A DNA stretch of 56,749 nt, taken from the NCBI GenBank assembly GCA_038255255.1, contig JBBSLL010000016.1:1-56749 (forward strand). The letters run 5' to 3'. The position numbers and the translations under genes were made by a program. A model generated the notes under the pieces. The model saw nothing but the letters and a program-made list of their open reading frames with translations, did no database searches and was not told the origin of the DNA. The DNA comes from JBBQNY01 sp038255255 (GTDB lineage Bacteria > Pseudomonadota > Gammaproteobacteria > Xanthomonadales > Ahniellaceae). Within the stretch, counting starts at the first letter, position 1. The number at the start of each line of letters is the position of its first letter. This document shows, in pieces, positions 49,069-56,749 of this stretch.

Positions 49069-50231
49069 CCGCCGACGCGATACGCAGCGATGTCGCCCTC
49101 GGTACCCACCACGTATGTCACGTTGCCGGTCACCAGCGGCGTCGCGCGGACGCGATGCTTGCCAAGTCGCTCGCGCGCGGCGAACTCGCCGTCCGACGCC
49201 TTCAGCCAGTGCACGTAACCTTCCAGGTCGGCGACGACGACGTGCTCTCCGACGACGGCGGGCGTCCCCAGGCCACGGAAGCCGAGTCCTTCCTTCTTCC
49301 AGAGAACGCGACCATCACCGGAATTGAGCGCCCACACCACGCCTTCCGCATCCGCGACGAAAAGCCGTTCCCCGGAAAGGGCTGCGCCCCCGTATGCATT
49401 GAGTTCGCGCGACCACAGGATCCTCCCGGAATCCACGTCCAGCGCCATGGCGCCGCCGCCGAATGCCACGGCATAGGCGCGGCTTCCGTCGCTGGCGATT
49501 TCGCCGTCTATGTCGACGGTGCGATCGATGTCTGACCGGCCCTCGCCGGACGCAAGCGTCTGCTCCCAGTCGGCCGTGCCTTTTTCGAGATCGACTGCGA
49601 CCAGCTTGCCGTTGTCGTAACCGAGCAGTGCCCGGCCCCCGACGATCAAGGGCGATGAGTTGCCACGCAATGTGAGCAGCGGAACGCCCCGGTCGAAGAC
49701 CCACTTGCGCGTCCCGTCCGCGACCTCGAACGCGTAGGCGCGACCGTCGACCGTCCTCGCGACCACCAGGCCGTCCGCAATGGCGGGAGCCGCGAGCGAC
49801 TCGGAGGACAGCTGCGCCGTCCAGCGGCTCTTGCCGTCGTCGGCGTCGAACGCGAGCAACTTGCCATCCAGGGTGCCCACCACCACGAGACCTTCACCGG
49901 CGGCCACGCCCGAGCCCAACCTGAGGCCGGTGTCGACCTGCCAGACCTCGTTGCCACTGCCTGCATCGAGCGCAACCAGCACGCCGCCCCCATCGGCTGC
50001 GAAAACGCGACTTCCGAGAATCGCAGGTTCCTGCTTGAGTCCCGCATTCGGGGCGCCTTTGCCAATGTTCCGCCGCCAGATTGTCTGGACTGCCACGGAA
50101 GGCGCGAATGCGGTCAATTCGACCGGAGGCTCGACATTTTCCTTGGACGAACCGCGGAACACTTTGCGGAACGTGTCACAGCCTCCGAGCGCGACGCATG
50201 CGCCCAGCGCGACCCACAATAAACGCCGCAT
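49065..50231 (-). CDS. bamB: Outer membrane assembly lipoprotein BamB
   Basis: A 388-residue lipoprotein of the BAM complex that helps insert beta-barrel proteins in the outer membrane. Signal peptide and lipobox (VALGGC, Cys18). The mature part is an eight-bladed PQQ-type propeller with repeats such as VLVALDAGSGNEVW, LLAFDADDGKSRW and ALDVDSGRILWSREL. ATG at 50231 shares one base with the yfgM stop. The yfgM-bamB-der order is the usual one in gammaproteobacteria. Confidence 0.96.
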   Translation of the reverse strand: MRRLLWVALGACVALGGCDTFRKVFRGSSKENVEPPVELTAFAPSVAVQTIWRRNIGKGAPNAGLKQEPAILGSRVFAADGGGVLVALDAGSGNEVWQVDTGLRLGSGVAAGEGLVVVGTLDGKLLAFDADDGKSRWTAQLSSESLAAPAIADGLVVARTVDGRAYAFEVADGTRKWVFDRGVPLLTLRGNSSPLIVGGRALLGYDNGKLVAVDLEKGTADWEQTLASGEGRSDIDRTVDIDGEIASDGSRAYAVAFGGGAMALDVDSGRILWSRELNAYGGAALSGERLFVADAEGVVWALNSGDGRVLWKKEGLGFRGLGTPAVVGEHVVVADLEGYVHWLKASDGEFAARERLGKHRVRATPLVTGNVTYVVGTEGDIAAYRVGG

Positions 50232-50905
50232 CAGCCTGCACCTCCAAGGGGTTTTGCAGAAGCGGCCGTCGCCGCCACCGCAAGGTCATTGCGCTTGAGT
50301 TCCACCACGGTCCGCAAAGGCGCGGTGGCATCGAGCCCGGTCAAGGCTTCGTCGTATGCCTTCGCTGCCTCAGCTTCACGCTTGAGCGCAACCAGGGCGT
50401 CGCCGCGCAATTCGGCTGCCAGAGGCTTGAATCCTTCGCCAGCGATATTCTCGGCGAGTGTGAGGGCCGCTTTGGCGTCTCCGCTCGCAAGCTTGACGCG
50501 GGCCAGCCTCAGGTTGGCGATGTCCTTGAGTTCGGGCAGCTTCGAATCGCGCGCCGCAGCCGCGAGGATCTCCGCCGTGCGCTTGAGATCACCCGACTCC
50601 TGTGTGCGCCGCGCATCCTGCAAGTCGGCAAAGACGGCATACGGCGTGCCCTTGAAATCTCCGCGCAGGCGATCCGCCAGTTGCGCGCTGAGCTTGGCGT
50701 CGCTTTTTTCGCTGGCCTGCTCGAGCTGCCGGTAAACGAGCTGCGCCTGCTCGCGCCGCCCCTGCTGGTGCTTTTGCCAGAACTGCATGCCGAGCAGGAC
50801 CGCGATGCCGAGGCCCACGCCAGCCAGCATGATGGAACTGTTTTGCCGCAACCAGCTCCGCACAAACTCGGATCGTTCGTGCTCGTCCATATTTTCGATG
50901 GTCAT
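50231..50905 (-). CDS. yfgM: YfgM-type tetratricopeptide membrane protein
   Basis: A 224-residue protein with one N-terminal membrane anchor (SSIMLAGVGLGIAVLLGMQFW, about 23-43) and a periplasmic helical-repeat domain. N-terminal MDEHERSEFVRSWLRQN matches the YfgM/UPF0070 start (E. coli: ...E..EQVEAIKRFFAENG type). In E. coli it works with PpiD at the Sec translocon as a chaperone. It is Ala-rich at the end. One-base overlap with bamB. The 172-bp gap to rodZ upstream is where ispG and hisS would usually lie. Confidence 0.9.
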   Translation of the reverse strand: MTIENMDEHERSEFVRSWLRQNSSIMLAGVGLGIAVLLGMQFWQKHQQGRREQAQLVYRQLEQASEKSDAKLSAQLADRLRGDFKGTPYAVFADLQDARRTQESGDLKRTAEILAAAARDSKLPELKDIANLRLARVKLASGDAKAALTLAENIAGEGFKPLAAELRGDALVALKREAEAAKAYDEALTGLDATAPLRTVVELKRNDLAVAATAASAKPLGGAG

Positions 50906-51077
50906 TACAACTCCGGATCGGGCGCTGCGTCACGAGCGCGAGCCTGTGAAGGCCAATTCAGTATTTTTGGATTGCAAAACAGCCATTTGCCCGGACACTG
51001 CCGGCCCGCTCAAGACGACATCATGCCAGCACCCGCGTGATTCACGCGCGCAGGTGCGGTTGCCGCCTCACGAAAGC

Positions 51078-52259
51078 TTATTGCAACTGGGCCTGGCCTG
51101 CCTCGTCGACAGTCAGGGTGGCAACATTGGCCCGCGCGTACGGCGCCAGGTCAATGACCTTGTCATTCGCCCGCAGTTCCACGGCCGAGACGTCTCCGAT
51201 CCTCAGCCGCGTCGATCGGGCCACCGAGTACGCGCGATCGGTGCCCGCAGGCAGGAGACCCTTTTCGATTATTTTACCATCGGCCGAAACGATCTCGATC
51301 CAGCTGGGAGCGGTGAGTCGAACCCGTATCTGGCGCAGATCGAGCGGCGCGGGACTCTCCGCCGGACCCGAACGCATCAGGGGAGTCATCGACGCCATCA
51401 TGGGCTGCAACCATGTTTCCGAGCCAGGCACGTCAATGGAGGTCGCAGTCGACGCCTGGCTCTTGGTCCTGGCACCCGCGTCCGCAGAAAGTCCGGTCGG
51501 AGTTACGCTTGAGGTCGTGGCGGGCGTTCCAGCAGTAGTCTGCTCAACACTCGTATCCGATTGCGGCAGCGGCGACCTCTGGGCCTGGCGAACGCCATAG
51601 TAGGCCGGCACTGCGATCAACGCAGTGAGCAACGTGTATACGATGGGATTCGCCATCTGGCGTGAGCTGCGGCGCGGTGAAGTCGCGGCGAGCGAAGGCA
51701 CCGGAGCATCCTCCACTACTCGCTGGGCGCGGCTTTCCCATACGCCAATCACCGCATCCGGCAAATCCACCGCTCGCGCATAGGACCGAAGGTACCCACG
51801 CGCGAACACGGTTGCGCCGAGTCGGGCGAACTGCCCTTCCTCGATGGCCTTGATCAGCGCCGTGGTGATGTGGGTGCGACGGGCGACTTCATCGCGCTCG
51901 AGTTCCAGTCGTTCGCGCGCGGCGCGCAGGCGCTGCCCGAGCTCCGCGTCGGCACTCGAAATGCCGTCTTGCCGACCTTCGAGCCGATGTTCGCCCGGTG
52001 CCGACGCGTTGTCGCCGACGGATATCAGGTAAGAGGCCATGTCCCTTTCACGACCCGCGGCCGCTGCCGCGGGATGGGCGGAGACGCTGCTTTCTGCCGT
52101 TGCGCTGAGCCTTGCCTCGCCATCCTCTGGCACCGCCCCCCGCTCCGCAAAGACTTGCTCGAGCTCGACTTCCAGCTCGGGCCAGAGTGGCAACTGGGAG
52201 CGATCGCGCTCCGGCATCGACGCCTGTAACCCCACGGCATCGGCAAATGACTGGCTCAT
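51078..52259 (-). CDS. rodZ: RodZ-like cytoskeletal/helix-turn-helix membrane protein with N-terminal extension
   Basis: A 393-residue protein. An unusual head of about 100 residues (Glu/Ala/Ser-rich) precedes the HTH domain (LGQRLRAARERLELERDEVARRTHI onward, about 105-175). One membrane segment follows (IVYTLLTALIAVPAYYGV, about 205-225), then a Thr/Ser-rich linker and a periplasmic DUF4115 domain (about 305-393; VRLTAPSWIEIVSADG). RodZ couples MreB filaments to the wall-making elongasome. ATG at 52259 overlaps the pilF stop by 4 bp, which supports the long form; an internal ATG before the HTH is the alternative. Confidence 0.87.
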   Translation of the reverse strand: MSQSFADAVGLQASMPERDRSQLPLWPELEVELEQVFAERGAVPEDGEARLSATAESSVSAHPAAAAAGRERDMASYLISVGDNASAPGEHRLEGRQDGISSADAELGQRLRAARERLELERDEVARRTHITTALIKAIEEGQFARLGATVFARGYLRSYARAVDLPDAVIGVWESRAQRVVEDAPVPSLAATSPRRSSRQMANPIVYTLLTALIAVPAYYGVRQAQRSPLPQSDTSVEQTTAGTPATTSSVTPTGLSADAGARTKSQASTATSIDVPGSETWLQPMMASMTPLMRSGPAESPAPLDLRQIRVRLTAPSWIEIVSADGKIIEKGLLPAGTDRAYSVARSTRLRIGDVSAVELRANDKVIDLAPYARANVATLTVDEAGQAQLQ

Positions 52260-53095
52260 TGGATCGCCCCCTCTTGATCGATCGAACGGGTTTGCGCCGA
52301 CTGCGGAAATTCGCGGCGCAACCTGCTGCGGTATTGATTTGCGGTGCCGGAGTTGCCCAGGGCCTGCTCTATCTGCAGTGCCAGCATGAGGCTGTCGGCG
52401 CTCGCCGACTGCGCGCTCTCGTAACGCTGCACGAACGCGCGCGCCCGGAAATAATTCTTGCGCTGGTACTGGAGGTCGGCCATCGCGAGCAATGCCACCG
52501 AATTGTTCGGGTCAAGCTTCAGCGCCTGGTCGAGGCTCGATTCCGCGACGCCGAGATTTCCAGCACTGAGCGCACAGTGGGCCCGGTTGCCGAGCGCGAC
52601 GGAAGGGGTCTTGTAGAAGGGGTCGGCGATCGCGATCGCGAAACGACGGTCGGCTTCCTTGTAGCGCCGGTGACGGCACAACCACGTCGCATAGTTGTTG
52701 TTCATGACACCCGACTTCTTGTCGAGGTCGGCGGCCCGTTGATAATGCTTGCCGGCACTGCTGTCGTCACCGATGCGCTCGTAGAGAACGGCGATTGCGG
52801 TATGGGCGATCGGGAGGTTGGGTGCGAGCTGCAGCGCCCGGCGGAATTTCTGCAGCGCGATCTCGTTCTGTCCCTGGGCCATATACCCGCGACCGAGGCT
52901 CACGTTGATCTCGGCTGCTCGCATCGGGTTCTCTTCCGCGTCCATTCGTTCGGTGGGGGACTCCCGCTCCCGCGAACTTTCGCCGCGCGAAAAATCGTTC
53001 TTCTTGCCGAAGCTCACCTGCCCACTGCATGCGAGCAACAGAGCGCCCACCGAGGCCGCAATCAGGACCCGCACTGGCGGGAGATCACGCAGCAT
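52256..53095 (-). CDS. pilF: Type IV pilus biogenesis/stability lipoprotein PilW/PilF
   Basis: A 279-residue tetratricopeptide lipoprotein; lipobox GALLLAC (Cys23). Several TPR-like repeats run from about 60 to 250 (GYMAQGQNEIALQKFRRAL, AIAVLYERIGDDSSAGKHY, LAMADLQYQRKNYFRARAF). PilF/PilW guides secretin PilQ to the outer membrane and multimerises it. It overlaps rlmN upstream by 11 bp and rodZ downstream by 4 bp. Its presence, with the FimX-like gene, implies type IV pili. Confidence 0.92.
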   Translation of the reverse strand: MLRDLPPVRVLIAASVGALLLACSGQVSFGKKNDFSRGESSRERESPTERMDAEENPMRAAEINVSLGRGYMAQGQNEIALQKFRRALQLAPNLPIAHTAIAVLYERIGDDSSAGKHYQRAADLDKKSGVMNNNYATWLCRHRRYKEADRRFAIAIADPFYKTPSVALGNRAHCALSAGNLGVAESSLDQALKLDPNNSVALLAMADLQYQRKNYFRARAFVQRYESAQSASADSLMLALQIEQALGNSGTANQYRSRLRREFPQSAQTRSIDQEGAIQ

Positions 53096-54206
53096 CGGCG
53101 GTCACTCCATCGTTCGCCGCCCGTTCGCGCAGCACACGGCTGCGGCGCGTCCTGTCGGTCACCTTGCCGACCAGCTGGCCACAAGCCGCGTCGATATCGT
53201 CGCCGCGCGTGCGGCGGACGGTCGCAATGAGCCCGGCATCCATGACGATGCGCTGGAAAGTCCGGATCGCTTCGGAACTCGAACGCTTGTAATGCGTGCC
53301 GGGGAACGGGTTGAAAGGAATGAGGTTGAGCTTCGAAGGCAGCTTGCGCAGCAACTTGACCAGTGCCCGGGCATGTTCCGGACGGTCGTTGACGCCATCC
53401 ATCAACGTGTATTCGAAAGTCACGGACGACCGGGGCCGCATCGCCTGGTAACGGCTGCACGCAGCGAGCAGCTCCGCGATCGGGTATTTGCGATTGAGCG
53501 GCACGAGCTGGTCGCGCAGTTCATCGACGGGAGCGTGCAGCGATACCGCGAGACTCACGTCGGCGTTCTCCGCCAGCTGATCGATCATCGGTACCAGGCC
53601 GGCAGTCGACAGCGTGACGCGCTTGCTCGCCAGCCCGAAGCCGTAATCGTCGCGCATGAGGCTCATGGCGGCGACCACGTTGTCGAAATTGAGCAGAGGC
53701 TCGCCCATGCCCATCATCACGACATTCGTGATGCGGCGGTTGCCGCGCGACTCGTTGCCGAGCGCCTTCGCCGCGACCCACACCTGGCCGATGATCTCGG
53801 CGGTCGACAGGTTGCGGTTGAAACCCTGCATGCCGGTCGAACAGAACGAGCAGTTGAGCGCGCAGCCGACCTGCGACGAGACGCAGAGCGTTCCGCGCGT
53901 GGGCTCGGGAATGTAAACCGTCTCGATCGCATTGCCCCCGGGCAGGCCCAGCATCCATTTGCACGTGCCATCGGTGGACTGTTGCTCCGCCAGGCTTTCC
54001 GGCAACCGGATTTCCGCGTGCAGCTCGAGCTTCTCGCGCAGCGCGCGACCGACGTCGGTCATGAGCGCGAAGTCGGTGACGTGGTGGTGATAGATCCACT
54101 TCATCAACTGGTGTGCACGGAAGCGCTTCTCGCCGAGATCCGCGAAGAACGCCTCGAACCGCGGCCGGTCGAGATCGAGCAGGTTTATGCGGGGCTGGAT
54201 GTTCAC
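53085..54206 (-). CDS. rlmN: Dual-specificity rRNA/tRNA methyltransferase RlmN
   Basis: A 373-residue radical SAM enzyme that methylates C2 of A2503 in 23S rRNA and A37 of some tRNAs. Cluster motif CALNCSFC with the STGMQGF that follows, the MGMGEPLLNFDNV block, GLASKRVTLSTAGLVP and the C-terminal RRTRGDDIDAACGQL with the catalytic Cys. Start GTG at 54206 (VNIQPRINLLDLDR) fits the family; the longer frame runs into ndk. It begins 13 bp after ndk. The ndk-rlmN-pilF order is the usual one. Confidence 0.95.
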   Translation of the reverse strand: MNIQPRINLLDLDRPRFEAFFADLGEKRFRAHQLMKWIYHHHVTDFALMTDVGRALREKLELHAEIRLPESLAEQQSTDGTCKWMLGLPGGNAIETVYIPEPTRGTLCVSSQVGCALNCSFCSTGMQGFNRNLSTAEIIGQVWVAAKALGNESRGNRRITNVVMMGMGEPLLNFDNVVAAMSLMRDDYGFGLASKRVTLSTAGLVPMIDQLAENADVSLAVSLHAPVDELRDQLVPLNRKYPIAELLAACSRYQAMRPRSSVTFEYTLMDGVNDRPEHARALVKLLRKLPSKLNLIPFNPFPGTHYKRSSSEAIRTFQRIVMDAGLIATVRRTRGDDIDAACGQLVGKVTDRTRRSRVLRERAANDGVTADAA

Positions 54207-54219
54207 GTGGGCGGCGCGC

Positions 54220-54645
54220 TCAACGCGCGCAGAGTTCCTGGGCGCCGAAGAAATACTCGATCTCCTGGCGCGCAGTGTCTTCGGCATCGGAGCCATGCAC
54301 GGCATTGGCGTCGATCGACTCGGCGAAGTCCGCACGAATGGTGCCAGGCGCAGCGTCCTTCGGATTGGTCGCACCCATGATCTCGCGATGGCGCGCGACC
54401 GCATTCTCTCCTTCGAGCACCTGGATCATCACTGGACCCGAACTCATGAACTCGACCAGCGGCGCAAAAAACGGACGCTCGCGGTGCACGGCGTAGAATC
54501 CCTCGGCATCGGCTTTCGAAAGCTGGCGCATTTTTGCACCGACGATCCTGAGTCCTGATTGTTCGAAGCGCGAATAGATTTGACCGATCACGTTTTTTGC
54601 AACCGCGTCTGGTTTGATGATCGACAACGTGCGCTCCACCGCCAT
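54220..54645 (-). CDS. ndk: Nucleoside diphosphate kinase
   Basis: A 141-residue kinase that balances NTP and dNTP pools by phosphotransfer from ATP. The phospho-histidine is His117 in NAVHGSDA, at the same number as in E. coli, and TLSIIKPDAV at the N-terminus and GATNPKDAAPGTIR are family signatures. ATG at 54645 has AGAGGA 8 bases upstream. It is the first gene of the long minus-strand string and has its own promoter. Confidence 0.97.
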   Translation of the reverse strand: MAVERTLSIIKPDAVAKNVIGQIYSRFEQSGLRIVGAKMRQLSKADAEGFYAVHRERPFFAPLVEFMSSGPVMIQVLEGENAVARHREIMGATNPKDAAPGTIRADFAESIDANAVHGSDAEDTARQEIEYFFGAQELCAR

Positions 54646-54730
54646 GTTCGGTAATCCTCTAGATGATCAAGAAGTTGTGAAGGCGTGGGCATCGAAAGAG
54701 CCCCGCGAAGACCTCAGAGACTAGCACAAA

Positions 54731-54759
54731 ATGTTAAAAATCGTGGACTTGCGACGCAA
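54731..54759 (-). promoter_or_regulatory. Promoter of ndk
   Basis: On the minus strand TTGCGT (54754-54759), a 17-bp spacer and TAACAT (54731-54736), giving a leader of roughly 80 nt. The surrounding sequence is clearly AT-richer than the genes. Confidence 0.55.
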
Positions 54760-55049
54760 ATGTACAGTCAGGGTGAACCGTTGGCAGACGATGTCCAATG
54801 GCTGTGAAACAATCGTTGACAGGGCTCACACTTTCTGAGGAATTTTGCGTCAGGCCCGTCACTTTGCGAGCATCCGGGGCGTAGTGAACGGATATCGGCA
54901 ATCGGGCTTGAGCCTGGGCCCAGATTGCCGGTAGCTCTTCAACTGTTTAGTTCTAGAAATTATCGAGCTTTTTCAGTTGTTTAAATCAGTTACTTAAACC
55001 AGTTTGTCACACCAAGACGCGCCAGCGTCAATCACCGGCGGGGGAATCG
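54760..55049 (+). promoter_or_regulatory. Upstream region of the fadN-type gene with 13-bp direct repeats
   Basis: No gene is supported in this stretch. Near its end are two tandem 13-bp units, CAGTTGTTTAAAT (54974-54986) and CAGTTACTTAAAC (54987-54999), and a partial third (CAGTTTG from 55000). Each holds a TTTAAA/CTTAAA core. The block lies about 50 bp before the ATG and is AT-rich, so it may be an operator and/or promoter for fatty-acid control. A TTGACA at 54816 lacks a good -10 partner. Confidence 0.45.
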
Positions 55050-56749
55050 ATGAGCCTGTTACGTATTCGAAAGGTGGCCGTGCTGGGCGCGGGCGTCATG
55101 GGTGCCCAGATCGCCGCGCATCTCGCCAACGCCGGAGTCGAAACCGTGTTGTTCGATCTCGCGGCCGCCGAAGGACCCGCAAACGGCGTAGTGGACCGCG
55201 CGATCGCCAATCTCGCCAAACTTTCTCCCGCGCCATTCGCGAGCAAGTCGGCTGCCGGCGCCATTACCGCAGCGAATTACGATCAACACCTGCCCCAGCT
55301 TGGCGGCTGCGACCTGGTGATCGAGGCGATCGCCGAACGCATGGATTGGAAGAAGTCGCTTTACGACCGCATCACGCCGCATCTCGCGAGCCATGCGATC
55401 CTCGCCTCCAATACATCCGGCCTCGGCATCACCGAATTGTCCGGGGTACTCCCACAGGAGTTGCGCTCGCGTTTTTGCGGTGTGCACTTTTTCAATCCGC
55501 CGCGGTACATGCACCTCGCCGAGCTCATACCCACTGCCTCGACCGATCCGGCGGTACTGGCGGGACTGGAAGCATTCCTGACCAGCACGCTTGGCAAGGG
55601 CGTGGTGATCGCACGCGACACGCCGAACTTCATCGGCAACCGCATCGGCGTTTTTTCGATGCTCGCGACCATGCACCACACCGAGGCGTTCGGCTTGCCG
55701 TTCGACCTAGTCGACGCGTTGACGGGTCCCGCGATCGGGCGACCCAAGTCCGCGACCTATCGCACCGCCGATGTCGTCGGCCTCGACACCATGGGGCACG
55801 TCATCAAGACCATGGCGGATACGCTGCCTGACGACCCCTGGCATCGCTACTTCAAGGCACCGGCCTGGTTGACCGCGCTGGTCGGCAAAGGTGCACTGGG
55901 GCAGAAGACCGGGGCCGGTATCTATCGCAAGGTCGGCAAGGACATCCTCGTGCTCGACCCCGCGGCCGGCGAATATGGCGCGGGAGGCACCGCGATTGCG
56001 CCCGAAGTCGCCGAACTCCTCAAGCAGCGCAATCCGCAGGAAAAGTTCGCGGCATTGCGCGCGAGCGAGCATCCGCAGGCACAGTTCCTGTGGGCCCTGT
56101 TCCGCGATCTCTTTCACTACACCAGCTATCACCTGGAATCGATTGCGAGCACGGCGCGCGACGTCGACCTCGCAATCCGCTGGGGCTACGGATGGTCGCT
56201 CGGTCCGTTCGAAACCTGGCAGGCAGCGGGCTGGCGACAGGTCGCAGGCTGGATCGCCGAAGACATCGCCGCGGGCAGGTCGATGAGCAATGCCCCGCTT
56301 CCGGCGTGGGTTACGGACGGACGCACCGGCGTCCATACCGAGCAGGGCAGCTTCAGTCCGGGCGACAAGCGGGAGCTGCCCCGCTCGTCCCTGCCCGTCT
56401 ACGCACGCCAGCGTTTTCCCGATCCTCTGCTCGGCGAGAACTTCGCGCGCGGCGACACCGTGTTCGAAGACGACGCGGTGCGTTGCTGGCACGACGGCGA
56501 CGACATTGCCGTAGTCTCGTTCAAGACCAAGATGCACACGGTCTCGGACGGTGTCCTCGCCGGGCTGGCACGCGCGGTGGAAGTTGCCGAGTGCGACTTC
56601 TCGGGACTGGTGATCTGGCAGGATTCCGAGCCCTTTTCCGCTGGCGCCGACCTCAAGGGCGCCATGGGCCTGCTCGCGGCCGGCAAGATCAAGGAATTCG
56701 ACGCGATGATCGCGACGTTCCAGGCCACCAGCATGCGACTCAAGTACGC
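55050..56749 (+). CDS. fadN: 3-hydroxyacyl-CoA dehydrogenase / enoyl-CoA hydratase fusion (3' end outside window)
   Basis: The first 566 residues of a multidomain beta-oxidation enzyme. The NAD-binding domain opens with VAVLGAGVMGAQIAAHLANAG, then VIEAIAERMDWKKSLY, ILASNTSGLGITEL and the HFFNPPRYMHLAELIP block. The C-terminal dehydrogenase domain follows (NFIGNRIGVF, about 200-300) and is repeated. From about residue 495 an enoyl-CoA hydratase domain begins (GLVIWQDSEPFSAGADLKG, oxyanion-hole region). Dehydrogenase first, hydratase last is the FadN order, opposite to FadB. ATG has a GGGGG run upstream. The frame is open to the last base. Confidence 0.9.
   Translation, partial: MSLLRIRKVAVLGAGVMGAQIAAHLANAGVETVLFDLAAAEGPANGVVDRAIANLAKLSPAPFASKSAAGAITAANYDQHLPQLGGCDLVIEAIAERMDWKKSLYDRITPHLASHAILASNTSGLGITELSGVLPQELRSRFCGVHFFNPPRYMHLAELIPTASTDPAVLAGLEAFLTSTLGKGVVIARDTPNFIGNRIGVFSMLATMHHTEAFGLPFDLVDALTGPAIGRPKSATYRTADVVGLDTMGHVIKTMADTLPDDPWHRYFKAPAWLTALVGKGALGQKTGAGIYRKVGKDILVLDPAAGEYGAGGTAIAPEVAELLKQRNPQEKFAALRASEHPQAQFLWALFRDLFHYTSYHLESIASTARDVDLAIRWGYGWSLGPFETWQAAGWRQVAGWIAEDIAAGRSMSNAPLPAWVTDGRTGVHTEQGSFSPGDKRELPRSSLPVYARQRFPDPLLGENFARGDTVFEDDAVRCWHDGDDIAVVSFKTKMHTVSDGVLAGLARAVEVAECDFSGLVIWQDSEPFSAGADLKGAMGLLAAGKIKEFDAMIATFQATSMRLKY

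Noticed and set aside
54816..54844. TTGACA-based promoter before the fadN-type gene
   Set aside because: No acceptable -10 hexamer lies 16-18 bp downstream, and it is more than 200 bp from the gene.

Overview
The window is GC-rich, densely packed proteobacterial chromosome, and the gene set points to a gammaproteobacterium of the Xanthomonadales/Lysobacterales, possibly a Rhodanobacteraceae-like lineage. The pointers are a zinc-ribbon-less L36, a DksA with a long Ala/Lys/Pro-rich head, a FimX-like GGDEF-EAL protein, a rhodanese-ThiF fusion in the molybdopterin operon, the rluC/rne divergon, the order ndk-rlmN-pilF-rodZ-yfgM-bamB-der, and secreted proteins with IPTL-CTERM or DGFE-type tails. 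The placement is inference from gene content. No tRNA, rRNA, CRISPR array, prophage or transposase gene was found.

Layout. 1-5.2 kb (+): end of cysS, sufE, a tandem palindromic repeat array, dksA (-), yidD, a class I dihydroorotase and an M23 peptidase. 5.3-9.7 kb (-): one translationally coupled operon, mtaD-like / ubiG / MupP-like HAD phosphatase / squalene-phytoene-synthase-like pseudoenzyme / folE2. 9.7-11.4 kb: EF-P and its beta-lysylation enzyme EpmB, divergent. 11.6-13.7 kb: FimX-like protein. 13.8-18.8 kb: rluC and rne, divergent, with a 516-bp spacer. 18.9-20.3 kb: wecA (-) and rpmJ (+). 20.4-23.1 kb (-): a DUF1800/DUF1501 pair. 23.3-26.8 kb (+): agmatine-to-putrescine genes aguA-aguB with a small secreted BamE-like protein and a TraB-family membrane protein.

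27-34.3 kb is the most accessory-looking part. It holds a 982-residue secreted LTD/cadherin-like/DUF11 protein, a small membrane protein, a Tyr/Asp/Gly-rich glycine-zipper protein, a Tat-exported PLP enzyme and an ice-binding protein with a C-terminal sorting signal. 34.6-42.2 kb (-) is an RND efflux operon with one adaptor and two permeases. 42.5-44.6 kb: two monohaem cytochromes c, nfuA, phhB and a DUF1244 gene.

44.7-54.6 kb (-) is one long, heavily overlapping gene string: ndk-rlmN-pilF-rodZ-yfgM-bamB-der-mobA-moeA-moeB-like. It joins nucleotide balance, rRNA methylation, pilus and cell-shape factors, outer-membrane assembly, ribosome assembly and molybdenum cofactor synthesis. The ispG-hisS pair that often sits between rodZ and yfgM in gammaproteobacteria is absent. 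The window ends inside a fadN-type 3-hydroxyacyl-CoA dehydrogenase (+).

Two themes cut across the window. First, three proteins belong to types that avoid zinc (L36 without its ribbon, FolE2, a DksA with one of four zinc cysteines), yet no Zur-type operator was seen. Second, REP-like hairpins sharing a CGTAGG(G/T)C head sit just after several genes and in two places supply or contain the stop codon. I did not find a clearly new multi-gene defence or mobile system. The best leads are the pseudoenzyme in the ubiG/folE2 operon, the DUF1501/DUF1800 export question and the surface-protein cluster.
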